Source: Cystobacter fuscus (lineage in GTDB: Bacteria; Myxococcota; Myxococcia; Myxococcales; Myxococcaceae). Taken from it: a stretch of 64,000 nucleotides of DNA. The notes beneath the pieces are model-generated. The model searched no databases. It had not been told where the DNA came from and saw nothing but the letters and a program-made list of their open reading frames with translations. Made by a program: the position numbers and the translations under genes. Each line of letters begins with the position of its first letter. The first letter of the stretch is position 1. Positions 25,964 to 35,290 of this stretch are shown one piece after another. The stretch lies in assembly GCF_002305875.1 (NCBI RefSeq), contig NZ_CP022098.1, positions 434,001 through 498,000 of the forward strand, read 5' to 3'.

Positions 25964-26677
25964 TCAGAACTTCTCGCCCGCGGGGCGTACATCCAGCTCC
26001 TGTGTCCAGGCGGAGGCGGGCTGCCGGTGCAATTGCCAGTACGTCTCCGCCAGGTCCTCCGGGGAGAGCAGTGTCGCGGTGCTTCGCTCCGGGGCCATGC
26101 CGCGCACGCGGGGCGTGTCGATCATCCCATCGATGACCACGTGGGCCACGTGGATGCCCTGGGGTCCGACTTCTCGTGCAAGTGATTGGGCGAGGGCCCG
26201 CAGGCCGAACTTGCCCACGGCCAGTCCCGCGAAGCGCGCACCGCCGCGCAAGGACGCTGTGGCGCCGCTGAAGAGCAGGGTGCCACGTCCGCGCTCGAGC
26301 ATGGCGGGGAGCACCTCGCGCGCGCACAGGAAGCCACCCAGGCAGTTGGTGCGCCAGGCGGCCTCGAAGGTGGCGGGATCCAGCTCGAGCACGCTCGCCA
26401 CGTGGAAGGCGCCCGCGTTGTAGACGAGCACCTCGGGGGCACCCAGCTCCGCGCTGATGCGGGAGAAGGCGGCCGAGACCGAGCCTGCGTCTCCCGCGTC
26501 CGCGGTGAATACTTCCGCGCGTCCTCCCTCTTTCTGGATATCGGCGCGGACCTCGCGCGCCGCCGCCTCGCCACGTGCGAGCAACGCCACCGCATGGCCC
26601 TCGCGCGCGAAACGCCGGGCCACCGCCGCGCCCAATCCCGGGCCTACTCCAAACACCGCCGCTACCTGGGTCGTCAT
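25964..26677 (-). CDS. Short-chain dehydrogenase/reductase
   Basis: This is a 237-residue SDR-like protein. The cofactor motif is GVGPGLG at about 10-16, an atypical glycine pattern seen in divergent SDRs. NAG is present (VLVYNAGAF). The active-site region has SGATASLRGG followed by FAGLAVGKFGLRALAQSL, where the usual catalytic Tyr of YxxxK is replaced: the segment reads AVGK. The enzyme may therefore be altered in, or lack, classical dehydrogenase activity. The start at 26677 (MTTQVAAVFG) removes an upstream frame without homology-like sequence. It precedes the TetR gene by 47 bases on the same strand and diverges from the lipoprotein gene at 26806. Confidence 0.88.
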   Translation of the reverse strand: MTTQVAAVFGVGPGLGAAVARRFAREGHAVALLARGEAAAREVRADIQKEGGRAEVFTADAGDAGSVSAAFSRISAELGAPEVLVYNAGAFHVASVLELDPATFEAAWRTNCLGGFLCAREVLPAMLERGRGTLLFSGATASLRGGARFAGLAVGKFGLRALAQSLAREVGPQGIHVAHVVIDGMIDTPRVRGMAPERSTATLLSPEDLAETYWQLHRQPASAWTQELDVRPAGEKF

Positions 26678-26805
26678 GGCCTCGGGACTAATGCTCGAGG
26701 GGCCGGGGCTCAAGACCCACGCTTTTTTCCGTCCGTGGATGAACGCTCCGCTGCGGACGCGGACAGTGGAAATGGCGTGTGGGACGTGCGAGAACACCGG
26801 CTTCT

Positions 26806-27444
26806 ATGCGACCCTTATCAGCTGTCGAACGGCTCATGGCTTCGAGCCTCTGCGTATTGCTGCTGTCGTGTGGCGCGACCCGTCACGTGACTCCAGCCCC
26901 TCGCGATGCTCGGGAATTGGCCAGGCACGTCCTCGTCGTTGAAAGAGGGGCAGATGGGCAGATGACCCATTCATGGAAGCCCATCGAGGCATTCCGGGTC
27001 GAATATCCGTATCTGGCGGATTCTCGCGACTTGCAAAGCCGTGTCATCCAGGTGTCCTTCAACCGGGACTGTGACGAGGAGCTTGTCGCGTGTGAGAGCA
27101 TGTGCCTCGCGGGATTGAGCGGCCGTCATTGGAGCCATATGAAAATTGGCTCCAAGAAAGAGCATTGTCGTCGGGCGTGCAGGCAGCCGTATCTCGATTG
27201 CAGCAGGCTCAAGGAATTGGCTGAAGGCAAGGCCGTGAAGTTTCATGCTGTGGATGACGCGGTCGATTGGATTGAACGAAATAGCGAGAAGTTGCTGGTG
27301 GGGGCTGTTGTCGTGATCGCGGGCGTGTCGTTCGTCGTCGTTGTCGGGGCGAGTGGTGGGGGCGCGCTGTGGCTCGCTCCCGTCCTCGTCCTCGCCTCGT
27401 CCAAAGCGGCTTCCGAGTCCTCATTCCTGGCGGTGCATCCATGA
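26806..27444 (+). CDS. Cys-rich lipoprotein with C-terminal hydrophobic region (Sit/TIGR02269-like)
   Basis: This 212-residue protein has a lipoprotein signal ending LLLSC (Cys22). A Cys-rich central block follows (RDCDEELVACESMCLAGLSG, then EHCRRACRQPYLDCS). After that comes VDDAVDWIERNSEKLLVG and one long hydrophobic stretch (AVVVIAGVSFVVVVG and APVLVLA). The arrangement recalls myxobacterial paralogous lipoproteins, some of which are Sit-type toxins passed by outer-membrane exchange. Here no toxin domain follows the hydrophobic part, so it may be only the delivery portion. The next gene overlaps its stop by ATGA. The start at 26806 gives the normal lipoprotein signal length. The toxin role is inference. 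Confidence 0.75.
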   Translation: MRPLSAVERLMASSLCVLLLSCGATRHVTPAPRDARELARHVLVVERGADGQMTHSWKPIEAFRVEYPYLADSRDLQSRVIQVSFNRDCDEELVACESMCLAGLSGRHWSHMKIGSKKEHCRRACRQPYLDCSRLKELAEGKAVKFHAVDDAVDWIERNSEKLLVGAVVVIAGVSFVVVVGASGGGALWLAPVLVLASSKAASESSFLAVHP

Positions 27445-28211
27445 AGGACCCCATGGTTCTCTCAGATGCCCAGCAGGTGATTGGGAGGCGTTGGAGCGAG
27501 GGGCAGACTCAAGAGCAGGCGCGGATTTTCGGCCTCGCCCGGGATACCTTGGACTTCATCTCCGCCACGGGCCAATGGTATTCCTTCCTGGACTTTCGAG
27601 AAGGCCATGAGGTGCGGTCTTCCACCATGACCCCGGAGGAGTGCGCACCGGAGCTGAGAGAACTCCTGAGCAAGACGGAGCGCTTCTTCAGGAGTCTTCT
27701 CGATGACCCCGCGTCCGCCGGAGAACAGGACGCCATCCGCGCCATTCTCGATGCGCTTCGTTTCATTTCCTCGACCTGCCAGTACGAATCCCTGGCGGGA
27801 TTCCTCGAGCGTGTCGAATCCAACGCTCCCCCCATGGTCGTGGCCGCGTTCGAGACGAGTGCTCAGGCGGAATCATGGCTCAGGAACCATCCGAGCCCGC
27901 CCGTGTTCGCCGATGTCTTGATTGGCGACCGCTATCATGACGTGGCCTACGATCGCGAAAGTAATTTCAGACGCTTGCCCTGGAACCGGGATCTCGAGCG
28001 CTATCTCGGCTGGCTCGAAATGAATGACCCGCCGGTGGCCAGCGCCTCGTTCGCCACCCGCGAGGAGGCGCAAGCCTGGCTGCGTGCGCAATCCCATCCG
28101 CCGCTACGTACGTGGGTGCTGATCGCGGGGGAGTTTCATCTCGCCGTGTACCATCCCAACGTCAATCACCGGGCGCTCTATCCGCTCTCCATGGCCCTGC
28201 GGGACGCCTGA
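27441..28211 (+). CDS. Cytoplasmic protein with internal repeats, coupled to the lipoprotein
   Basis: This 256-residue soluble protein has no signal. It contains two related pairs of segments. Helical units ARDTLDFISATGQWYSFLDF and ILDALRFISSTCQYESLAGF lie near residues 30-130. Two ~45-residue units then begin AAFETSAQAESWLRNHPSPP and ASFATREEAQAWLRAQSHPP, each continuing to VLI and HxxxYxxxxNxR. Similar proteins recur next to paralogous lipoproteins in Cystobacterineae, and the ATGA overlap shows they are made together. An immunity or modulator role toward the lipoprotein is reasonable, but only context supports it. It converges on the kinase gene 8 bases away. Confidence 0.8.
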   Translation: MKDPMVLSDAQQVIGRRWSEGQTQEQARIFGLARDTLDFISATGQWYSFLDFREGHEVRSSTMTPEECAPELRELLSKTERFFRSLLDDPASAGEQDAIRAILDALRFISSTCQYESLAGFLERVESNAPPMVVAAFETSAQAESWLRNHPSPPVFADVLIGDRYHDVAYDRESNFRRLPWNRDLERYLGWLEMNDPPVASASFATREEAQAWLRAQSHPPLRTWVLIAGEFHLAVYHPNVNHRALYPLSMALRDA

Positions 28212-28219
28212 GACGTGGC

Positions 28220-29659
28220 TCAGTGCGCCTCGCGCCAGACGTGACTCAGCTGCGCGCCGCTGGTGAGGGGCCGGGAGTGCAGGCCCGTCTCCAGACCCGT
28301 CAGCGCCTCCCTCGTCACCAGCACGCCCCGCCCCGGGTGTTCCCCCGTCCAGGCCGACAGGCGCATCAACCGGCCACCGCCCAGGCCCACTCCTCCCAGT
28401 CCATCCGAGCGCAGCGTCGCCAGGTCCACGTGAAGCGTGGGCTCCAGGGAGACCCGAGCCTCCTCCGTCCGTGCCCCGGGCTCCTCCGCGAGCGTCAACG
28501 CCATCTCCAACACCCGCCGCCGGAACTCCCGTTCCGCCTCGGGCTCTTCCGGCAGCGCCGCCACCCCCAACAGGAAGCCACTGCCTTCCACCATCACCGT
28601 CAGCCCCTGCGCATCCATCCTCGCGCGCACGCCCTCCAGCCGCGCGTCCACCGTGTCCAGGGTGGTGTCGTCCACCCGTCCCCACGGCCGCGCCTCCACG
28701 TACAGCCCCAGCGCCCGTACCTGCCGGATGCGGCCCGCGCCCTCGCCCCGCACCACCCGCCGCAACTCCTCCAGCACCGCGTCCACCCCCGGGTAGCGTG
28801 CCTCCCGCTGCTTCTCCATGCACCGCGCCACCACCGCGTCCAGCCCAACCGGCACCGGCGCCCGCTCACTCGCCCTCGGCACCGGCGCGTGCAGGTGCTG
28901 CTCCTCCAGCTCCACCTGCGTGGGGCCCAGGAAGGGCGGCTGTCCGGTGACGAGCTGGTACAGCAGCACCCCCAGCCCATAGAGGTCCGTGCGCGCGTCG
29001 GGCGTCTCGCCGCGGATCTGCTCCGGCGCCATGGACAGGGGCGTACCCAAGAGCAGCCCCGTGCTCGTCGCGCCCGTGCCCGCGTCCTCTGGCGCCAGCA
29101 GCTTCGCCACCCCGAAGTCCACCAGTTTCACATGCGGGCCCGCCGTCCCCGCGCCCACCACCACGTTCTGTGCCTTCAAGTCCCGGTGCACCACGCCCGC
29201 CCCGTGCGCCGCCCGCAGTGCCGAGCCCACCTGCTCGAGCACCTCCAGTGCCTCCCGCGCCGACAGGGGGCCTCGTGCCGCCAGCTCCGCCGCCAGATCC
29301 CTCCCCTCCAGCCACTCCATGGCGATGAAGGGCCGTCCGTCCGGCAGCGTGCCGTGCTCCATCACGTCCACGATGTGGGGATGGCGCAGCCTGCGCAGGG
29401 TCTCCCCCTCCTGCTGGAAGCGGCGCAGGGCGCCCCGCGCGGTGGCGAACTGGAGGTGCAGCACCTTGAGCGCCACGGGCTCGCCCGTCCGCGCCGCTCG
29501 GGCCCGGTAGAGCGTCGCCGCGCTGCCCCGATAGCGCACCCCCTCGACCACGGAGCCCCCCACGAGCGCCCCCGGTGACAATTCCTCTCCATACAGGGAT
29601 TGGGCGCTCGGCTCGGCGGCGTCCGGCCAGGGATAGGCGTCGTCCCGCTTGTGGGTCAT
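28220..29659 (-). CDS. Eukaryotic-like Ser/Thr protein kinase
   Basis: This 479-residue cytoplasmic kinase has all its catalytic motifs: VALK (Lys65), HRDLKAQN at 158-165, DFG at 181-183 and SMAPEQIRGE in the activation segment. The glycine-rich loop is degenerate (YRGSAATLYRAR), as is frequent in myxobacteria. The C-terminal 190 residues are an unknown non-membrane domain (RALGLYVEARPWG, GSGFLLGVAALPEEPEAERE). The start at 29659 avoids an upstream extension overlapping the Cys-rich lipoprotein frame. A lipoprotein gene stops 17 bases upstream on the same strand, so the kinase and the secreted proteins upstream are probably co-transcribed. The substrate is unknown. Confidence 0.93.
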   Translation of the reverse strand: MTHKRDDAYPWPDAAEPSAQSLYGEELSPGALVGGSVVEGVRYRGSAATLYRARAARTGEPVALKVLHLQFATARGALRRFQQEGETLRRLRHPHIVDVMEHGTLPDGRPFIAMEWLEGRDLAAELAARGPLSAREALEVLEQVGSALRAAHGAGVVHRDLKAQNVVVGAGTAGPHVKLVDFGVAKLLAPEDAGTGATSTGLLLGTPLSMAPEQIRGETPDARTDLYGLGVLLYQLVTGQPPFLGPTQVELEEQHLHAPVPRASERAPVPVGLDAVVARCMEKQREARYPGVDAVLEELRRVVRGEGAGRIRQVRALGLYVEARPWGRVDDTTLDTVDARLEGVRARMDAQGLTVMVEGSGFLLGVAALPEEPEAEREFRRRVLEMALTLAEEPGARTEEARVSLEPTLHVDLATLRSDGLGGVGLGGGRLMRLSAWTGEHPGRGVLVTREALTGLETGLHSRPLTSGAQLSHVWREAH

Positions 29660-29676
29660 GGCCGTGTCTCTTCCCT

Positions 29677-31167
29677 CTACTTCTGGCCGTTCATCCTGCA
29701 GGACTCGGGCGCCTTGGACATCAGGGCGCACGCGTCATGCAGGAACACGGTGATGGGCTCGTTCCACATCGCGCCCGTCGTCGAGTCGCGGCACTTCTCG
29801 AAGTCCATGTCCCCGTCCACCACGGGCCCGTCCGAGAGCGCGCACCGGGAGCTCGGATAGGTGGGGGCCGTCGGGTTCACGCAGGTGCCCGTGGGGATCG
29901 CCGCGCAGTTGGAGCCGCTCGAGGGCAGCGCGCACAGCCGGTTCGCCGCGTAGGCCGCCGCGTCGCTCCAGCCCGCCGCCTGGCACGAGTACATCTTGCG
30001 GTACACCGAGCCCCGGATGACCTGCTGCTTGCCGTGGATCTTCCCGGTGTCGTCGACGTACACCGTCGCCCCGAGGGCGGACGGCTCGAAGATGTTGCCG
30101 AAGTACGCTCCCTCGCGCACGGAGAACACCTCGGCCTCCGAGAGGGGATAGGCCGTGCCCGCCGGCGTGCCCGTCTCCTCCTGCACCGACACCGCGCCCG
30201 TCTGCGTGCTGTTGGCCGCCTGGCTCATCACGCTGAAGACGCCCGAGGCCGGACAGGTGAAGGTCATCGACGGCTGGTTCGTACTGCACGAGCCCACGCC
30301 GTGCGCCAGACGCCGCGCGCTCCCGTCATCGCACCCGGTGATGCCCTCGCAGGCGCGCAGCATCATCGGGGCGCCGCTCGCCGAGCCCAACACCGCGCCC
30401 GTGCCGCACTGGTCCGGCGCACGCGCGCCCGCTCCCAGCCGTACGAGCTGCCCCGGCACGCACCGCCCGATGCCGTCCCCCTTCCAGCCACAATCGCGCG
30501 TCGTCACGGTGCTCGGCGTGGAGCAGGCGGTGTAGCTGGGCACCGGCGCATCCGTGACGGGATCGTACTCCACCGGAAGCGTCACGCCCTCCAGCGCGAA
30601 GAGTCCGGGCCGCGAGGGATCCTCTCCCCGCAGCGACAACTCCACGCGGCGGCCCAGGGCGTTGTTGCGCGCGAGCAGACAGGCCGACACCCGGTTCTTG
30701 CACTCCGGGCTGGGAGCTCCGGTCTTCCACTCGGGACACAGCCCGAGCTTGCCCTTCCAGGTGCGCGGCGTGCCCGAGGTGGGATCCACCCACGGCACCT
30801 GACTGCTCGCGTCCAGCGCGCAGCTCACCAGGTAGGACATGAGCTGCTGTGCGTCCGTGTCCAGGAGCTGCCGCTGCAGCGAGGCGTAGCTGCCCCCCAG
30901 CGGGTAGAACATGTTCTGCAAGCCGCCACCGATGAGCATCGCGCTCGCCGAGGGGTTGGTGGTGATGGCGTTGAGCGCCAGGGCCTGGGTGGTGAGTGAG
31001 TTGGCCACCCGCAGCGAGTGCTCCCCGGTGCGTGTCGCCTCCTCCCGCCCGCTGTCCTGCTCCGGCTGACAACCCGTGGCCCCGCTCGACAACGCCACTC
31101 CCAGGAGGAGGGCCCGGAGCGGGAAGGACATGGGCTTCTGGAAGGGTTGGACTCGCGAGAAATTCAT
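29677..31167 (-). CDS. Cys-rich lipoprotein of unknown function
   Basis: This 496-residue exported protein has an N-terminal MNFSRVQPFQKP extension followed by a hydrophobic core and lipobox GATGC (Cys33). The ATG at 31167 is preferred because GAGG lies 6 bases ahead, while the later ATG at 31131 has no ribosome site. The mature part holds about 20 cysteines in spaced pairs (VSCALDASS, LCPEWK, ECKNRVSACLLARN, RDCGWKGDGIGRC, GITGCDDGS), suggesting a disulfide-stabilised surface protein. This type is frequent in myxobacteria and lacks an assigned activity. It lies between two kinase genes on the same strand (46 and 17 bases apart), so the three may form one transcript. Confidence 0.82.
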   Translation of the reverse strand: MNFSRVQPFQKPMSFPLRALLLGVALSSGATGCQPEQDSGREEATRTGEHSLRVANSLTTQALALNAITTNPSASAMLIGGGLQNMFYPLGGSYASLQRQLLDTDAQQLMSYLVSCALDASSQVPWVDPTSGTPRTWKGKLGLCPEWKTGAPSPECKNRVSACLLARNNALGRRVELSLRGEDPSRPGLFALEGVTLPVEYDPVTDAPVPSYTACSTPSTVTTRDCGWKGDGIGRCVPGQLVRLGAGARAPDQCGTGAVLGSASGAPMMLRACEGITGCDDGSARRLAHGVGSCSTNQPSMTFTCPASGVFSVMSQAANSTQTGAVSVQEETGTPAGTAYPLSEAEVFSVREGAYFGNIFEPSALGATVYVDDTGKIHGKQQVIRGSVYRKMYSCQAAGWSDAAAYAANRLCALPSSGSNCAAIPTGTCVNPTAPTYPSSRCALSDGPVVDGDMDFEKCRDSTTGAMWNEPITVFLHDACALMSKAPESCRMNGQK

Positions 31168-31213
31168 GTTCGGCCTCGGATGCAGGAGGTGGACCAGCCG
31201 GAGGGCCCGGGGT

Positions 31214-34200
31214 TCACCTTCGAGAAAGGGGGAGGGGTGAAGGGCTGTTGCCGGGGAGGCCACGGGTCTCGGGTGTGGGTGTTGCCTCCCAGTCCACAGC
31301 GAGGGCGTCCAGCCTCGAGCGCCACAGGGGGGAGGCCCGGGCGGTGTCGCGCGCGCGGACGAGCCACTGCCGGGCCTCGTCCCAGGCGCCGGCCTCCCAC
31401 GCGGCCACGGCGGCCTGGTGCAGCACCTCCGTGAGCTCGTCGCCCGAGGTGTCCGGAGTGGCCTCGTCCGCGAGCGCGCGCCATGCGGCGGCGTCGCGGG
31501 TGCCGGACTCCGCCTCCGCCACGCGCAGCGCCACCAGTCGCCAGAGGGCCCGCGTGTTGGGTGGGGTCTGCTCCGGCTCGCAGTGGGCGTCGAGCCAGTC
31601 GAGCAGCGTGCGCGCCTGCCGTGCGTCCCCCAGCGCCAGGGCCACGCGCGCGAGCAACACCGCGTCCACCGCCACCGGGTGCGCCCCGAAGAAGCGCACG
31701 CCCAGCTCGTGCGCCCGTCGCGCGAGCCCCAGCGCCTCCGCGTCGCGCCCCATCCAGTGCAGGCACTCGGCGAGCTGCCCCACGCTCCAGCGCTCCACCT
31801 GCGCATGTCCCAGCTCGCGCCCCAGGGCGATGGCCTCGCGCAAATCTCTCTCGGTGCCCTCGAGGTCCCCTCGCAGGCGCCACAGGAAGGTGCGGTTGAT
31901 GAGGGTCGCGGCCCGGTGCAGCGCGTCCCCCTCTCGCTGGCTCAGCGCGAGCGCCTCGTCGAAGGCCGCCGCGGCGGGGGCCTCCTGGCCGTCGAGCGCG
32001 AGTCCCGTGCCCTGCATCATCAACGCGATGATGCGCGTCTCCGTGTCCCGCGCGAGCGTGGCCGCCTCCACCGTGGCGGTGAGCAGCCGCGTGGCGCGCG
32101 CCCAGTCCCCCTCCCGCCAGGACTGCCGCGCGCGAGCGAGTGAGCAGCGCACCGACAGCCGCGGGTCATCCAGCGCCTCGGCCTTCTCCAACGCCTCGCG
32201 GGTGCGCGCCGCCGAGCCCTCGGCGTCCTCCAGCCAGTCCACGAGCGTGGCCTCCTCCAGGAGCAGGTCCACCTCCAGGGCGGTGTTCCCCAGGGCCCGG
32301 GCCAGCGCGCGCGCTTGTCCCAGGTCCGCCAGCGCCTCGTGGAAGCGGTGGGTGCGGTAGCGCACCCGGCCCCGGCCGGCCAGCACCCGCGCCCGGCGCT
32401 CCCGGTCTCCCTCGGGGAGCTGCGCGAGCGCGTGGGTGTAGTCCTGCTCGGCCTCCACGTGACGGTGGGCGCGTCGCGCGGCCTCGCCGAGCGCGAACCA
32501 GGCGGCGAAGGCTTCCTCGTGCGCGCCACTGGCCGCGGCATGACGCGCGCGTGCGCGCGGCTCCGACTCCCCGTCGGGGAGCGCGCGCAGGGCCGCCAGG
32601 TGCAGGGCCCGGCGCCAGGTGGGAGGCAGCGCCCGCTCGAGCGCCTCACGCAACTGGGGCTGGCGGAAGGCATGGCGCCCGGGCCCCACCGCGCGCAGCA
32701 GGCCCGCGCGTTCCAGTCGCGCGAGCCCCGTGCCCGCGTCCAGGTTCGCCATGCGCGCGGTGTCCTCCTTCTTCTCCAGGTGCCGCTGGGCCGCGTCCAC
32801 CCGCGCCACCGTCACCTCCTGGCCGAGCACCGCGCACAGCCGCGCCAGCCCCTGGTGCGCCTCGGGCAGCACCGCCAGCGCACGCGCCGCGAGCCGCTCG
32901 AAGAGGGGCGTCACCGAGACGTGGAGCAGCTCGTCCGCGGCCACGTAACCCTCGCCGTCCGCCGTGGCGCGCAGCGCGCCCGAGGTGCGCAGCGCCCGCG
33001 CCACCTCCACCAGGGACAGGGGCACGCCTTGCGTCAGTTGCTCCAGGCGGGCGAGCACCGGCTCGGGGATGAACTCGGCGGGGCGCAGCAGGTGGCGCAG
33101 GAGCGCGCGCTGGGCCTCGGGCGCGAGCGGCGGCAGCACATGGTGCGCGAGGTGCCCGGCGCGCTCGCCCAGCAGCGGACGCAGGCCGCGCAGCTCGGGA
33201 CGCGCCGCGGCGCACACCCACAGGGGCACGCCCGGCGCGGCGAGCGTGGCCACCTCCAGCGTGTCCAGGGTGGTGGGGTCCGCCTGGTGCGCGTCGTCCA
33301 GCAGCAGGGCCAGCGGCCCCCGGGTGACGGATTGGCGCAGGGCCTCGGCCACGGCGCGGGCGAGTGCCTGGCGCCGGGTGGGGGCGGGAAAGGGCAGGGG
33401 GGTGGTGAGGGCGTCCCACAGCGCGTGGAGCAGGGCATCCCCTGGCGTCGAATCGGGTGGGGGCGCGGCGAGGCGCACCACGCGCACGCCGGGCTCCGCC
33501 TCCAGGCGCGTGGCGAGCGCATCGAGCACGCGCGTCTTGCCGAGTCCCGGCTCGCCGGTGAGCACGGTCAGCCCCGGGCCCGGGCCCGAGAAGGCACGGG
33601 CCGCGTCCGCGCACAGGGTGTCGAGCAGCGCGTCACGGCCGAACAGGGGCGGGGGCTCGGCCTCGGGGGAGGTGTCTTCCGGGCCGGGCGTGATGGCGCC
33701 CTCGCCGAGCGCGAGCGCGGCCTCGGGGGTGAGGCCCTCGCGGGGCCACCAGGTGTCGGGCGCGTCCAGGGCCTCGCCGGCGAGCCGCAGCTGCGAGACT
33801 CCGGGGCGCACGCGCAGCGGGGCGAGGTGGAGCACGGTGGACACGCCGGGCTCTCGGGAGAGGGGACGCGCGGCGCGCAGGGCGGCGCGCAGTCCCGCCT
33901 CGGCCGAGGGGTGCTCGGGGAAGGCGACGAGGTAGCGGCCCGGGTGGACGCGCGCGAGCAGTCCGCCCTCGGGAGAGACGGCCGCGGCGAGCCATGGGGC
34001 CTCCACGTCTCCGGCCACGCCGAGCAGGGCCACGGGCCGCACTCCCTGGGAGGGCGTGGGGCGCTGGGGAAGCTCGGGCGCGGTGGGGGGGGCGGACGCG
34101 GTGAGGCACGCGGCGTCGAAGGCGGCGAGCAGCGCGGAGGCCGAGGCGAAGCGCTCCGCGGGCTCCTTGGCGAGGCAGCGCAGGAGGACGTCGTCGAGGG

Positions 34201-35029
34201 CCCGGGGCAGGGCGGCGCGCTCGGAGGCGAGGGGAGGGCGGAGGCTCACATGGCCCCGCCGCACCTCGTCCGGCCCGCCGGTGAAGGGCGGGGTGCCGGT
34301 GAGCAGCTCGAAGAGGAGGACACCGAGCGCGTAGAGGTCCGCGCGCGTGTCCACGCCGGGCGAGGCGAGGCACTGCTCGGGCGACATGTAGAAGGGGGTG
34401 CCGAGCCGCTCGCCGGTGCGGGTGAGGCGGACGGAGGCCTCGGGCTCCCTGGCGTCCGGGGCGTCGAGGAAGTACGCGAGGCCGAGGTCCAGGAGGCTGA
34501 GCGCGCCGCCCTCGCGCAGGAAGAGGTTCTCGGGCTTGAGGTCGCGGTGGACGAGCCCCACGCCGTGGACGTGCTCCAGGGCGGTGCACAGGCCGGAGAG
34601 CAGCTCGCGCACGTGGGGGAGCGAGGCGGCGCCGGAACCGGGGAGCGCGGCCATCCAGGCGGCGAGCGTCTGTCCCCGCAGACGTTCGAGCACGAGGAAG
34701 GCCCGGCCTCCGGGCAGCTCTCCCTGTCCCAGGAGGGCGGGGACGGTGGGAGGCCCCACGCGGCGCAGGGCGGCGGCCTCGTGGGTGAAGCGGGGCGAGG
34801 CGGAGGCGGCGAGGGCCACCTTCACGGCCACCTCGGTGCCGTCCTGCTCCCGGCGGGCGGAGAAGACCTGGGAGAAGCCTCCGACGCCCAGGGGGGCGAG
34901 GAGTGGGAGTCCGGGCACGTGGGGAGGCGAGAGGGGCTCGAGCTCCTCGAGAGGGAGCCGGGGCCGCTCCGCGTGGAGGGGACAGGCGGTGCCGGGGGTG
35001 AGTCGGCGGTAGCAGACCGGGCAGCGCAT
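31214..35029 (-). CDS. PknK-type Ser/Thr kinase with AAA ATPase and TPR-like repeats
   Basis: This 1271-residue protein opens with a short zinc-ribbon-like start (CPVC at 3-6, then C16). The kinase domain spans about 40-310, with VAVK (Lys70), HRDLKPEN at 161-168, DLG in place of DFG at 181-183 and FYMSPEQ. A cyclase-like or unknown domain (330-450) and an AAA/STAND ATPase follow, with Walker A GEPGLGKT at 492-499 and LLLDDAHQAD. TPR-like helices fill about 800-1250. This resembles PknK/MalT-type regulators in which kinase signalling and nucleotide switching are combined; no DNA-binding domain is visible at the C terminus. It is the first gene of a minus-strand run with the Cys-rich lipoprotein and the second kinase. 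Confidence 0.93.
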   Translation of the reverse strand: MRCPVCYRRLTPGTACPLHAERPRLPLEELEPLSPPHVPGLPLLAPLGVGGFSQVFSARREQDGTEVAVKVALAASASPRFTHEAAALRRVGPPTVPALLGQGELPGGRAFLVLERLRGQTLAAWMAALPGSGAASLPHVRELLSGLCTALEHVHGVGLVHRDLKPENLFLREGGALSLLDLGLAYFLDAPDAREPEASVRLTRTGERLGTPFYMSPEQCLASPGVDTRADLYALGVLLFELLTGTPPFTGGPDEVRRGHVSLRPPLASERAALPRALDDVLLRCLAKEPAERFASASALLAAFDAACLTASAPPTAPELPQRPTPSQGVRPVALLGVAGDVEAPWLAAAVSPEGGLLARVHPGRYLVAFPEHPSAEAGLRAALRAARPLSREPGVSTVLHLAPLRVRPGVSQLRLAGEALDAPDTWWPREGLTPEAALALGEGAITPGPEDTSPEAEPPPLFGRDALLDTLCADAARAFSGPGPGLTVLTGEPGLGKTRVLDALATRLEAEPGVRVVRLAAPPPDSTPGDALLHALWDALTTPLPFPAPTRRQALARAVAEALRQSVTRGPLALLLDDAHQADPTTLDTLEVATLAAPGVPLWVCAAARPELRGLRPLLGERAGHLAHHVLPPLAPEAQRALLRHLLRPAEFIPEPVLARLEQLTQGVPLSLVEVARALRTSGALRATADGEGYVAADELLHVSVTPLFERLAARALAVLPEAHQGLARLCAVLGQEVTVARVDAAQRHLEKKEDTARMANLDAGTGLARLERAGLLRAVGPGRHAFRQPQLREALERALPPTWRRALHLAALRALPDGESEPRARARHAAASGAHEEAFAAWFALGEAARRAHRHVEAEQDYTHALAQLPEGDRERRARVLAGRGRVRYRTHRFHEALADLGQARALARALGNTALEVDLLLEEATLVDWLEDAEGSAARTREALEKAEALDDPRLSVRCSLARARQSWREGDWARATRLLTATVEAATLARDTETRIIALMMQGTGLALDGQEAPAAAAFDEALALSQREGDALHRAATLINRTFLWRLRGDLEGTERDLREAIALGRELGHAQVERWSVGQLAECLHWMGRDAEALGLARRAHELGVRFFGAHPVAVDAVLLARVALALGDARQARTLLDWLDAHCEPEQTPPNTRALWRLVALRVAEAESGTRDAAAWRALADEATPDTSGDELTEVLHQAAVAAWEAGAWDEARQWLVRARDTARASPLWRSRLDALAVDWEATPTPETRGLPGNSPSPLPLSRR

Positions 35030-35140
35030 GAGAGGGGGGGGGCGGTGGTGGACCGTTCCGTGAGGTTAGCAGAGCGGGCGCGTGGAAGCGGATGCGGGTG
35101 CTCGCCGGGCTGCTCTCTTCGCGAGTCCAACAAGGGCGCT

Positions 35141-35290
35141 GTGGACATCGAGGTCCAGCACGAACTGGGACGCGTGCTGGAGTGGACCAACGTGGAGTTC
35201 GCGGTTGTGAGGACGCCCGTGCAGGAGGGACGTGCCTCCATTGACCCTCCAGGGGCTCATCTCTATGGTCCTCACTGGGAGGAGGCGTGA
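35141..35290 (+). CDS. Possible small ORF translationally coupled to the AlbA_2 gene
   Basis: A 49-codon frame from GTG at 35141 (AAGGG 4 bases ahead) ends with TGA at 35288-35290. That stop shares its last base with the ATG of the next gene (TGATG). The sequence (VQHELGRVLEWTNVEFAVVR) is acidic and not obviously a shadow, but I recognise no family. It could be the tail of a decayed gene, a leader peptide or chance. In-frame GTGs at 35045 and 35048 allow a longer version. Confidence 0.3.
   Translation: MDIEVQHELGRVLEWTNVEFAVVRTPVQEGRASIDPPGAHLYGPHWEEA

Noticed and set aside
32315-35290. 991-codon plus-strand frame opposite the PknK-type kinase
   Set aside because: Codon positions mirror the kinase gene; the translation is low-complexity Arg/Gly/Gln, as expected of antisense frames.
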